Assembly (NCBI GenBank): GCA_017429265.1
Contig: JAFRPG010000090.1
Coordinates: forward strand, 62,001-126,000
From: Clostridia bacterium
Lineage (GTDB): Bacteria; Bacillota; Clostridia; Christensenellales; Aristaeellaceae
DNA length: 64,000 nt
Direction of reading: 5' to 3'
The notes under the pieces were generated by a model. That model did no database searches. It worked only from the letters and a program-made list of their open reading frames with translations, and had not been told where the DNA came from. Positions within the stretch are counted from its first letter, which is position 1; each line of letters begins with the position of its first letter. Of the stretch, positions 43,897-51,537 are shown piece by piece. A program made the translations under genes and the position numbers.

Positions 43897-43914
43897 TTGT
43901 TATCTTCTCGACAA
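43897..43914. promoter_or_regulatory. Rex-box-like palindrome at the hydrogenase transcription start
   Basis: TTGTTATCTTCTCGACAA matches 11 of the 14 fixed positions of the Rex consensus TTGTTAAN4TTAACAA. It begins 5 bp after the -10, where Rex binding would repress. Rex senses NADH/NAD+. Confidence 0.5.
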
Positions 43915-43952
43915 TCCCTGATTGACGATGAACAACAACAGCGAGGAGGAAG

Positions 43953-44441
43953 ATGTCATCCATGAGTGAGATGGAGAGCAAGTACGCGGAGCTTCGGCAG
44001 ATGATCGAGGCTCACAAGGACTGGCCCGGCGCGCTGATGCCGGTGCTCCAGGGCGCCCAGGAGATCTTCGGCTGCGTGCCGGAGGATGTGCAGAAGATCA
44101 TCGCGGAGGGCCTCGGAGTAACGCTGAGCGAAGTCTATGGCGTGGCCACCTTCTACTCCCAGTTCTCCCTTCAGCCCAAGGGCAAGTACGTCATCAGCGT
44201 CTGCCTCGGCACGGCCTGCTATGTCAAGGGCAGCCAGAGTGTGCTGGACAAGCTGAGCGAGGTGCTGGAGATCCCGGTCGGCACCACGACCAAGGACGGC
44301 AAGTTCACGCTGCAGGCGACCCGCTGCCTCGGCGCTTGCGGTCTGGCCCCGGTCATGACCATCAACGAGGATGTGTATGGCCGCATGACACCTGATCAGG
44401 TGCCGGAAATCATCGCCAAGTATCAGAACAAAGAGGCCTGA
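43953..44441 (+). CDS. NuoE-like subunit of NADH-linked [FeFe] hydrogenase
   Basis: 162 residues of the thioredoxin-like 2Fe-2S (24-kDa, NuoE/HydC) family: DWPGALMPVLQGAQEIFGCV, GVATFYSQFSLQPKGKYVIS, then cluster cysteines in CLGTACYVKGS and TRCLGACGLAPV. It carries electrons between the NuoF-like subunit and the hydrogenase. ATG at 43953 lies 3 nt after AGGAGG, and ATG at 43962 lies 12 nt after; either could be used. First gene of the trimeric hydrogenase operon. Confidence 0.93.
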   Translation: MSSMSEMESKYAELRQMIEAHKDWPGALMPVLQGAQEIFGCVPEDVQKIIAEGLGVTLSEVYGVATFYSQFSLQPKGKYVISVCLGTACYVKGSQSVLDKLSEVLEIPVGTTTKDGKFTLQATRCLGACGLAPVMTINEDVYGRMTPDQVPEIIAKYQNKEA

Positions 44442-44447
44442 TCTGCC

Positions 44448-45005
44448 ATGAAGGAGATTGCGCTGCATCTGCTCGATATCGTGCAGAACTCCGTGACGGC
44501 CGGCGCGAGCCACGTGGACATCCGATTCGACCTTGCGGAGGACGGGATGCTGTCCATGAGCGTGCGCGACGACGGCAAGGGCATGAGCCCGGAGCTGCTC
44601 GAACGCGTGCGGAGCCCCTTCGTCACCACCCGTACGACGCGGAAGGTCGGCCTCGGGATCCCGCTGCTTCAGCAGAATGCGATGCTCTCGGGCGGCGATG
44701 TGACGCTGGAGAGCACGGTGGGCGTCGGTACAACGATCACGGCGCGCTTCAACACCGCCTCGATCGACTGCCTGCCGGTGGGCGATCTGGCGGAAACGCT
44801 GGCGACCACGATCATGGGCAGCCCGGACAGGCCGGAGTTCAGCCTGACCTGTACTTCACCCGCGGGGGAGATGAGTTTCTCCACCGAAGAGGTACGGGCC
44901 GTGCTGGGGCCGGAGGTCTCTCTGGCGGAACCCGAGGTCGTGCAGTGGATGCAGCAGTCTTTGCAGGAAGAAATTGAACCGATATTAGGAGGAATCATGC
45001 GATGA
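44448..45005 (+). CDS. GHKL ATPase linked to hydrogenase operon
   Basis: 185 residues. The histidine-kinase-type ATP site comprises N-box LLDIVQNSVTAGASHVDI, G1 VRDDGKGMSPELLERV, the F-box region SPFVTTRTTRKVGLGIPLLQ and GTTITARFN. There is no HisKA domain, so it cannot phosphorylate itself in the usual way. Such proteins are standard in clostridial Hyd operons, function unknown. It overlaps the next gene by 4 nt. Confidence 0.88.
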   Translation: MKEIALHLLDIVQNSVTAGASHVDIRFDLAEDGMLSMSVRDDGKGMSPELLERVRSPFVTTRTTRKVGLGIPLLQQNAMLSGGDVTLESTVGVGTTITARFNTASIDCLPVGDLAETLATTIMGSPDRPEFSLTCTSPAGEMSFSTEEVRAVLGPEVSLAEPEVVQWMQQSLQEEIEPILGGIMR

Positions 45006-45379
45006 AATCATTGGCAGAACTCGAAGCGATCCGCAAGGCGACGATCAGCCGGATCAACCTGCGCACCGAGAACGACAGCGAAGCCACCCGCGTGGTGGTG
45101 GGCATGGCGACCTGCGGCATCGCGGCCGGCGCCCGTCCCGTCATGCTCGGCTTCATGGACGAGATCCGGAAGCGCCAGCTCAACAACGTCACCGTCTCCC
45201 AGACCGGCTGCATCGGCATGTGCCGTCTGGAGCCCATGGTGGACGTCATCGTGCCCGGCAAGGAAAAGGTCACCTACGTGCATGTGAAGCCCGAGATGGT
45301 CGGACGCATCGTCGCGGAGCACATCGTCAACGGCCGCCCTGTGGCGGAATACACGATCGGCGCAGCCGAGGACGCATAA
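45002..45379 (+). CDS. 2Fe-2S thioredoxin-like ferredoxin
   Basis: 125 residues with the four cysteines of thioredoxin-like ferredoxins: one in VVVGMATCGIAAGARPVM and others in QTGCIGMCRLEPMVDVIV. The rest (KVTYVHVKPEMVGRIVAEHI) resembles the N-terminal domain of the following NuoF-like protein. It is probably an electron carrier for the hydrogenase complex. It starts within the ATPase gene end. Confidence 0.9.
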   Translation: MKSLAELEAIRKATISRINLRTENDSEATRVVVGMATCGIAAGARPVMLGFMDEIRKRQLNNVTVSQTGCIGMCRLEPMVDVIVPGKEKVTYVHVKPEMVGRIVAEHIVNGRPVAEYTIGAAEDA

Positions 45380-45398
45380 GGCGGAGGGAGTTAAGAGA

Positions 45399-47198
45399 AT
45401 GGATATCTATCGCGCGCATGTACTGGTCTGCGGCGGCACTGGCTGCTCCTCGTCCGGTTCGGCCACGCTGATCGAGCGCTTCAATCAGAAGATCGCCGAG
45501 CATGGCCTGGATAAGGAAATCAAGGTCATCCGCACCGGCTGCTTCGGCCTGTGCGAGGCCGGCCCGGTCGTTATCGTCTATCCCGACGGCACCTTCTACA
45601 GCCGTGTGAAGCCCGACGACGTGGATGAGATCGTCTCCGAGCACCTGCTCAAAGGCCGCAAGGTCGAGCATCTGGTGTATGTGGAGCATGCCACCCACGA
45701 GCAGAACGCCGAGAAGAAGCTCGACGACATCACCTTCTACAAGCATCAGCACCGCATCGCGCTTCGCAACTGCGGCGTGATCGACCCGGAGAACATCGAC
45801 GAGTACCTCGCCATGGACGGCTACAAGGCTCTGGAAAAGGCCCTGACCTCCATGACCCGCGAGGAAGTTATCGACGAGATCCTGAAGTCCGGTCTTCGCG
45901 GACGCGGCGGCGGCGGCTTCCCGACCGGCCTGAAGTGGAAGTTCACCTATCAGAGCCAGAATGACCAGAAGTATGTGGCCTGCAACGCCGACGAGGGCGA
46001 CCCCGGCGCGTTCATGGACCGCTCCATTCTGGAAGGCGACCCGCATGCCATCATCGAAGCTATGGCCATCGCCGGCTATGCCATCGGTGCGAACCAGGGC
46101 TACATCTACGTCCGCGCAGAGTACCCGATCGCCGTCAAGCGCCTGTCCATCGCCATCGATCAGGCCCGCGAGTACGGCCTGCTGGGCAAGAACATCTTTG
46201 AGACCGGCTTTGATTTCGACCTGAACATCCGTCTGGGCGCCGGCGCCTTCGTCTGCGGCGAGGAAACCGCCCTGATGCACTCCATCGAAGGCAAGCGCGG
46301 TGAGCCCACGGCCCGTCCTCCGTTCCCGGCCGTGAAGGGCCTCTTCGAGAAGCCCACCATGCTCAACAACGTGGAGACCTACGCCAACGTCGCGCAGATC
46401 ATCCTCCACGGCGCCGAGTGGTATGCCTCCATGGGCACCGAGAAGTCCAAGGGCACCAAGGTCTTCGCCCTGGGCGGCAAGATCAACAATACCGGCCTGG
46501 TCGAGATCGAGATGGGCACGCCCCTGCGCAAGATCATCTACGATATCGGCGGCGGCTGCCCCAACGGCAAGAAGTTCAAGGCCGTGCAGACCGGCGGTCC
46601 CTCCGGCGGCTGCCTGCCCGAGTCCCTGCTTGACACGCCCGTCGACTATGACAACCTGATCGCAGCCGGCTCCATGATGGGCTCCGGCGGCATGATCGTC
46701 ATGGACGAGGACAACTGCATGGTCGACATCGCCCGCTTCTATCTCGACTTCATCGTCGATGAGAGCTGCGGCAAGTGCGCACCCTGCCGGATCGGCACCA
46801 AGCGCATGAAGGAGATCCTCGACCGCATCGTCGAGGGCAAGGGCGAGGAAGGCGACATCGAGAAGCTCCAGGCGCTGGCCGAGACCATCAAGAATACCGC
46901 GCTGTGCGGCCTGGGCCAGACCGCTCCGAACCCTGTACTCTCCACGCTGAAATTCTTCCGCGATGAGTATGAGGCTCACATCAAGGAGAAGCGGTGCCCG
47001 GCCCATCACTGCCGCAGCCTGCTGCAGTATCGGATCGATCCCGCGAAGTGCAAGGGCTGCACGGCCTGCGCGCGTGTCTGCCCGGCGGATGCCATCACCG
47101 GCACCGTCAAGCAGCCCCATGTCATCGATGTCCAGAAGTGCCTGAAGTGCGGCTCCTGCATGGAGAAGTGCCGCTTCGGCGCCATCAGCCGCGTTTGA
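45399..47198 (+). CDS. NuoF-like (HydB) subunit of NADH-linked [FeFe] hydrogenase
   Basis: 599 residues. Domains in order: N-terminal 2Fe-2S thioredoxin-like (GGTGCSSSGS, RTGCFGLCEAGPVV), the NuoF flavin/NADH domain with FMN motif GLRGRGGGGFPTGLKWKF and NADEGDPGAFMDRSI, GAGAFVCGEETALMHSIEGK, the 4Fe-4S motif ESCGKCAPCRIGT, and two C-terminal 4Fe-4S motifs (CKGCTACARVCP, CLKCGSCMEKC). It oxidises or reduces NAD(H), the flavin site being where bifurcation is thought to occur in such complexes. Followed by hydA after 18 nt. Confidence 0.96.
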   Translation: MDIYRAHVLVCGGTGCSSSGSATLIERFNQKIAEHGLDKEIKVIRTGCFGLCEAGPVVIVYPDGTFYSRVKPDDVDEIVSEHLLKGRKVEHLVYVEHATHEQNAEKKLDDITFYKHQHRIALRNCGVIDPENIDEYLAMDGYKALEKALTSMTREEVIDEILKSGLRGRGGGGFPTGLKWKFTYQSQNDQKYVACNADEGDPGAFMDRSILEGDPHAIIEAMAIAGYAIGANQGYIYVRAEYPIAVKRLSIAIDQAREYGLLGKNIFETGFDFDLNIRLGAGAFVCGEETALMHSIEGKRGEPTARPPFPAVKGLFEKPTMLNNVETYANVAQIILHGAEWYASMGTEKSKGTKVFALGGKINNTGLVEIEMGTPLRKIIYDIGGGCPNGKKFKAVQTGGPSGGCLPESLLDTPVDYDNLIAAGSMMGSGGMIVMDEDNCMVDIARFYLDFIVDESCGKCAPCRIGTKRMKEILDRIVEGKGEEGDIEKLQALAETIKNTALCGLGQTAPNPVLSTLKFFRDEYEAHIKEKRCPAHHCRSLLQYRIDPAKCKGCTACARVCPADAITGTVKQPHVIDVQKCLKCGSCMEKCRFGAISRV

Positions 47199-47216
47199 TA
47201 AAGGAGGACGTGAAAG

Positions 47217-48965
47217 ATGGAGAATATGATCGCTCTGACCATCGACGGCGTGTCCGTCGAGGTTCCTGCCGGCACCACCGTCCTCGAAGCGGCGCGCAAA
47301 GCCGGGATTCACATCCCGACCCTCTGCTACCTCAAGGACATCAACGAGATCGGCGCCTGCCGCATGTGCGTTGTGGACACCGGAGCCCGCTCTCTGCAGG
47401 CCTCCTGCGTTCTGCCCGCCACCAACGGCATGGTCGTGAAGACCAACACCCCCGCGATCCGCAAGTATCGCAAGACCCTGCTCGAGCTCGTGCTCTCCGA
47501 TCACGACAAGAAGTGCCTGACCTGCGTCCGCAGCCAGAACTGCGAACTGCAGCGCCTCTGCCGTGAGCTCGGCGTTAAGGACGGCGATGCGTTCAAGGGC
47601 GTGACCAACGACTACGAAGTGGACGATGTCTCTCCGGCGATCGTCCGCGACAACAACAAGTGCATCCTGTGCCGCCGCTGCGTGGCCGTCTGCTCCAAGG
47701 TGCAGAAGGTCGGCGTCATCGGCCCGGTGATGCGCGGCTTCAAGACCGCCATCGAATCTCCGTGGGGCCTGAAGCTCAACAACATGGCCTGCATCAACTG
47801 CGGCCAGTGCATCACGGCCTGCCCGACCGGCGCTCTGCGCGAGAAGGACGACACCGCGAAGGTCTGGGAGGCTCTGGCCGATCCCACCAAGCATGTGGTT
47901 GTGCAGCCCGCTCCGGCCGTCCGCGCCGCCCTCGGCGAGGAATTCGGCATCCCGATGGGCACTTCCGTCACCGGCAAGATGGCGACAGCCCTCAAGCGCC
48001 TCGGCTTCGACAAGGTCTTCGACACCGATTTCGGCGCCGACCTGACCATCATGGAGGAAGCGAACGAGCTGGTGGAGCGCCTGACCGAAGGCGGCACCCT
48101 GCCGATGATCACCTCCTGCTCTCCCGGCTGGATCAAGTTCTGCGAGACCTACTACCCGGACTTCATCCCGAACCTCTCCACCTGCAAGTCCCCACATGAA
48201 ATGGTGGGCGCGATGGTGAAGAGCTACTACGCGGATAAGGCCGAGATCGATCCCCACAACATCGTGACCGTCTCTGTGATGCCCTGCACGGCCAAGAAAT
48301 TCGAGGCTGCCCGTCCCGAGCTCGGGCACAACGGCATGGCGGACGTGGACATCGTGATCACGACCCGCGAACTGGCCCGGATGATCAAGGAAGCCGGCAT
48401 CAACTTCAACGCCCTCCCCGACAGCGACTTCGACAGCCTGATGGGCGAGTCCACCGGTGCCGCCGTCATCTTTGGCGCGACCGGCGGCGTCATGGAAGCC
48501 GCTCTGCGCACGGCGTATGAGACCATCACCGGCGAGACCCTCGCGAAGGTCGACTTCGAAGCTGTCCGCGGCACCCAGGGCATCAAGGAAGCCACGATCA
48601 ACATCGCCGGCAAGGACGTGACCGTTGCGGTCTGTTCTTCCACCTCCAAGGCTGCTGAACTCCTCGACAGCGTCAAGAACGGCGAGAAGAATTACACCTT
48701 CATCGAGGTCATGGCGTGCCCCGGCGGCTGCGTCAACGGCGGCGGCCAGCCCATCGTGGATGCCGACACCCGCGCCACCGTCGATGTGCGTGCGGTCCGT
48801 GCGCAGGCCCTCTACGGCGAAGATGCCGAGAAGCCGCTGCGCAAGAGCCACGAGAACGGCGAGATCAAAGCCATCTATGCCGACTACCTCGGCAAGCCCG
48901 GTGGACATCGCTCTCATGAGCTCCTGCACACGCACTACACCCGCCGCGAGAAGTACACCGACTGA
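47217..48965 (+). CDS. [FeFe] hydrogenase catalytic subunit HydA (group A, trimeric type)
   Basis: 582 residues. In order: 2Fe-2S ferredoxin domain (CYLKDINEIGACRMCVV), a His-ligand 4Fe-4S motif (HDKKCLTCVRSQNCELQRLC), two 4Fe-4S motifs (CILCRRCVAVC, CINCGQCITAC), then the H-domain with loops L1 MITSCSPGWIKF (Cys301), L2 VMPCTAKKFEA (Cys357) and L3 EVMACPGGCVNGGGQP, and the small-subunit-like C-terminus (SHENGEIKAIYADYLGKPGG). It makes or oxidises H2 together with the NuoE- and NuoF-like subunits. L1 has SC-S-P where the Clostridium pasteurianum enzyme has SC-C-P. Confidence 0.96.
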   Translation: MENMIALTIDGVSVEVPAGTTVLEAARKAGIHIPTLCYLKDINEIGACRMCVVDTGARSLQASCVLPATNGMVVKTNTPAIRKYRKTLLELVLSDHDKKCLTCVRSQNCELQRLCRELGVKDGDAFKGVTNDYEVDDVSPAIVRDNNKCILCRRCVAVCSKVQKVGVIGPVMRGFKTAIESPWGLKLNNMACINCGQCITACPTGALREKDDTAKVWEALADPTKHVVVQPAPAVRAALGEEFGIPMGTSVTGKMATALKRLGFDKVFDTDFGADLTIMEEANELVERLTEGGTLPMITSCSPGWIKFCETYYPDFIPNLSTCKSPHEMVGAMVKSYYADKAEIDPHNIVTVSVMPCTAKKFEAARPELGHNGMADVDIVITTRELARMIKEAGINFNALPDSDFDSLMGESTGAAVIFGATGGVMEAALRTAYETITGETLAKVDFEAVRGTQGIKEATINIAGKDVTVAVCSSTSKAAELLDSVKNGEKNYTFIEVMACPGGCVNGGGQPIVDADTRATVDVRAVRAQALYGEDAEKPLRKSHENGEIKAIYADYLGKPGGHRSHELLHTHYTRREKYTD

Positions 48966-48972
48966 TCAATCC

Positions 48973-49008
48973 AAAACCCCGGGCAAGCAGCAATGCTTCC
49001 GGGGTTTT
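48973..49008 (+). terminator. Terminator of the hydrogenase operon
   Basis: AAAACCCCGG pairs with CCGGGGTTTT (10 bp, 16-nt loop), ending in a T run, 7 nt after the hydA stop. Confidence 0.85.
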
Positions 49009-49061
49009 TCAGTACGGAAAAAGCCCGCCCTTTCGGACAGGCTTGGTGGATCAGCGAAGAA

Positions 49062-49439
49062 TCAGTTGAGTGCCTCGGCGTCGTTCTCGACGGAAACCTC
49101 CTCGACGGAGCGGATCGCCCAGCGGGCCACCACCATGTGGGTGTCCTGATTGCCGACGGCCAGCGTCACGGTATCGTCCTTCAGGCCGGTGATCGTTCCG
49201 TAGATGCCGCCGATGGTGCAGATGCGGTCACCGTTCTTGAGGTTGTTCAGCATCTCCTTGACCTGCTTGTCCTTCTTGCGCTGCGGCCGGAGCATCATGA
49301 AGTAAAAGATCACGAAGACCAGCAGCATCGGAGAGAAAGCAAGAAGCGTGCCAAGGATGCCCGGTTCACCGCCGGCGTTGGTGGCGGGATTTTCAGCATA
49401 TGCCGTCGTAATGCCCAGAAGGGCGTCCAGGAAACTCAT
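49062..49439 (-). CDS. yajC: Preprotein translocase subunit YajC
   Basis: 125 residues. A single TM segment (about 30-50: LAFSPMLLVFVIFYFMMLRP) is followed by QRKKDKQVKEMLNNLKNGDR and the beta domain ICTIGGIYGTITGLKDDTVT, as in YajC. It binds SecDF and the translocon. ATG at 49439 follows AAAGGGG by 9 nt; an in-frame TTG at 49445 is not used. Monocistronic here, with its own promoter. Confidence 0.93.
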   Translation of the reverse strand: MSFLDALLGITTAYAENPATNAGGEPGILGTLLAFSPMLLVFVIFYFMMLRPQRKKDKQVKEMLNNLKNGDRICTIGGIYGTITGLKDDTVTLAVGNQDTHMVVARWAIRSVEEVSVENDAEALN

Positions 49440-49473
49440 CGTCAATTACCCCTTTCGAGTTGTGTACATGCGA

Positions 49474-49502
49474 ATTATAGCAGAGAAGCGGCCTTCCTGC
49501 AA
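49474..49502 (-). promoter_or_regulatory. Promoter of yajC
   Basis: Minus strand TTGCAG (49502-49497), 17 bp, TATAAT (49479-49474), 34 bp before the ATG. Confidence 0.8.
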
Positions 49503-49636
49503 GCTTTTTTCATGAGAATCAGATGAAATATGGCCTGAATCCGGGATGCGATCAGAAAACTTTGCGGGATCGGGAACAAAACGGCGGCCCGTTCGTTTTA
49601 TGGGTGAGACCCAATGAGCAAACGGGAGGTATGAAC

Positions 49637-50362
49637 ATGAAAAAGCTTCTGATCATCCTGTCGGTTCTGTGCATGGTGCTGATGCCGATGCTAGCTTCTG
49701 CGGAAAGCGGACGGACTGTCACGGTCAGCGGAACAGCCACGGTCATGGTGGAGGCGGACACCGCGACGGTCAGCTTTGGAATCGAGACCCGGGCAAAGGA
49801 AGTCGCGGCAGCCTCTGAGGCCAATGCCGCTCAGACTCAGCATCTGAAGCAGGCGCTGACTGAGGCAGGCGTCGCCGAAAAGGATATCACCACGGAGTTC
49901 TACTACGTCAACCCGATCTATGATTTCAATCAGGTGACGGAAGATGATATCACGCCGGTCAAGGGCTATTCGGTCAGCAATACGCTCTCGATACGTGTTC
50001 GCGACATCACCCAGATCGGGACGCTCATCGACAAGGCACTGGCGTCCGGGGCTACGTCCTGCAACGGGATCAGCTTTTCTTCCAGCAAGGCGGCTGATGC
50101 GCAGGATGAGGCGCTGGTAGCCGCGATCGCGGAGGCCAGGCGTAAGGCGGAGCTGATGGCAGAAGCATGCGGCGGCAAGCTGGGCGTGATCGTCAGCGTT
50201 TCCGAACAGGCTGGCATCACCAACGGCGCCCTCTTCAATCTGCGCAGCAACAAGGCAAGCGGCGTTGAAGAGGCAGAGGACGCCGCCACCGAGATCGTCT
50301 CCGACGGCCTGCGCTACTCAGCAACCGTGACTGTGGTCTTTGAACTGACGGACACAGAGTGA
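49637..50362 (+). CDS. SIMPL/DUF541 secreted protein
   Basis: 241 residues. Signal peptide (1-20, MLASA) then a SIMPL (DUF541) domain: TVTVSGTATVMVEADTATVS, LKQALTEAGVAEKDITTEFY, YSVSNTLSIRVRDITQIGTL, SSKAADAQDEALVAAIAEAR, RKAELMAEACGGKLGVIVSV. Family members are periplasmic or extracellular and of uncertain function. ATG at 49637 is preferred over 49631 because GGGAGG is 7 nt before it. The next secreted gene follows after 16 nt. Confidence 0.9.
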   Translation: MKKLLIILSVLCMVLMPMLASAESGRTVTVSGTATVMVEADTATVSFGIETRAKEVAAASEANAAQTQHLKQALTEAGVAEKDITTEFYYVNPIYDFNQVTEDDITPVKGYSVSNTLSIRVRDITQIGTLIDKALASGATSCNGISFSSSKAADAQDEALVAAIAEARRKAELMAEACGGKLGVIVSVSEQAGITNGALFNLRSNKASGVEEAEDAATEIVSDGLRYSATVTVVFELTDTE

Positions 50363-50378
50363 AAAGGAGGTTATACCG

Positions 50379-51209
50379 ATGAAGAAACTGATGATCCTGG
50401 CGATGGCCCTGATGCTCTGCTGCACTGCGGCCCTTGCCGAGACCGCGGAGGCGGCGGAAGCCGTTGTTTACTCTCCGCGCTGCCTTGCGGTCCTCGCGGC
50501 CCAGCGGGCAATGCTGGATAAATACGGGATCACCGAGGATATGAACGACTATTTTATCCGCGTGATCACGGAATCTGAAGGCGGTGCCTATACCGTGCAC
50601 TGGTATCCCAGCCCCGATAACGGTTATGGTCTGCCCTGGCTGCTGGGAACCTACGAGGCCGTTGTGGACGCCGAAGGAAACGTTGACCTGTCCTGGACGC
50701 ACGACGGAGTCGGTACGGACGGCGGCATGCAATCGAAAGCCTGGGGTGCTCCGCAGCTGGCCGAGGTGATGGAGGAAGTCCGCACACAGTTTCAGTATAT
50801 CAACTCGCTTTCCATCGCCAATGAGGTTGCCGCTGCGGCCGGATACGACATCTATGTCGGCTACATCCTCCCGGATTATGACGACGGATACGGGGATGAC
50901 GGTGAGGTATTCGAGACCGGGTTCACGCTTGAGGATATGGATCGGATCGCACGCAAGGCCATCGCGGAGCAGTACCCCAAAGCTGACCTGAATCGTCTGA
51001 GCTATTGGGACGAGGAATTCCCGTGCAGCGAGTATTTCCTCTGCGGCCGTCCGGTCGGCGTGATCAACTATGCGCTCTGGGGTGACGATTCCGCGGATGA
51101 CAGCTGGGAATGGTCGGAAGGCGACGGGTACTACTGCGTCGTGATCAATCTCCAGGATGGCTCCGTCGAGGAGCTTCGGCACGAGAGCGGCCTGTCCGGC
51201 AACGGCTGA
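50379..51209 (+). CDS. Secreted protein with PepSY-like C-terminus, function unknown
   Basis: 276 residues. Signal peptide (1-20, CTAALA) is followed by two regions: residues 30-150 with no known match (YFIRVITESEGGAYTVHWYP) and a C-terminal segment (about 185-265: TLEDMDRIARKAIAEQYPKA, then YYCVVINLQDGSVEELRHES) that resembles a PepSY-like fold. Cotranscribed with the SIMPL gene, so both may act at the cell surface; no specific role is claimed. AAAAGGAGG supports the start. Confidence 0.75.
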   Translation: MKKLMILAMALMLCCTAALAETAEAAEAVVYSPRCLAVLAAQRAMLDKYGITEDMNDYFIRVITESEGGAYTVHWYPSPDNGYGLPWLLGTYEAVVDAEGNVDLSWTHDGVGTDGGMQSKAWGAPQLAEVMEEVRTQFQYINSLSIANEVAAAAGYDIYVGYILPDYDDGYGDDGEVFETGFTLEDMDRIARKAIAEQYPKADLNRLSYWDEEFPCSEYFLCGRPVGVINYALWGDDSADDSWEWSEGDGYYCVVINLQDGSVEELRHESGLSGNG

Positions 51210-51232
51210 TCTCGATCGCCTTCACAACAAAA

Positions 51233-51259
51233 CCGTCTGTCGATTGATCCGGCAGGCGG
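51233..51259. terminator. Shared terminator between convergent genes
   Basis: CCGTCTG pairs with CAGGCGG (one G-U) around a 12-13-nt loop, followed by CTTTAC on the plus strand and TTTTGTTG on the minus strand. It separates the secreted gene from the barstar-like gene. Confidence 0.6.
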
Positions 51260-51272
51260 CTTTACAGTGCTT

Positions 51273-51521
51273 TCAGAGACGGATGATTTCTCCGTCCAGG
51301 TCTTCGATCACTCGACAGACCTTGCTGAGGGTTGCCGCGACATCCTCGTTTCCGGCGTTCCGCAGGGTGAGCCGGACCAGCTCTGTGCGTTCGGAGAGAC
51401 AATCATACAGGGCATCGGCGTTATGACCGTAGTAATCCGGGAGATCCAGCAGCAGCTTGAGGGCGCGATGGACATCTTCACCGCTTTTGAGGCGGTCGGC
51501 ATCCAGATAGATCGTTTGCAT
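51273..51521 (-). CDS. Barstar-like RNase inhibitor family protein
   Basis: 82 residues. LKLLLDLPDYYGHNADALYD with CLSE is the barstar core, and ELVRLTLRNAGNEDVAATLS with VCRVIEDLDGEIIRL forms the rest. Barstar folds inhibit barnase-type RNases, and family members also serve as immunity proteins. No barnase or other toxin gene is near. The start at 51521 follows GAAGGAGTAGCAGA. It lies 16 nt after pyk and is probably the last gene of the phoH operon. Confidence 0.85.
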   Translation of the reverse strand: MQTIYLDADRLKSGEDVHRALKLLLDLPDYYGHNADALYDCLSERTELVRLTLRNAGNEDVAATLSKVCRVIEDLDGEIIRL

Positions 51522-51537
51522 TCTGCTACTCCTTCCT

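Larger units (their letters stand above)
43647..43952. other. Intergenic region: terminator and hydrogenase promoter region
   Basis: No gene is supported in these 306 bases. The first part holds the terminator of the sensory operon; the last 100 bases hold the hydrogenase promoter with two palindromic sites. The middle (about 43690-43850) shows nothing recognisable. Confidence 0.7.

Noticed and set aside
45327..48935. A 1202-residue open frame on the minus strand antisense to the hydrogenase genes
   Set aside because: It is a GC-rich shadow of nuoF-like and hydA coding sequence, has no family features and runs opposite to well-supported genes.
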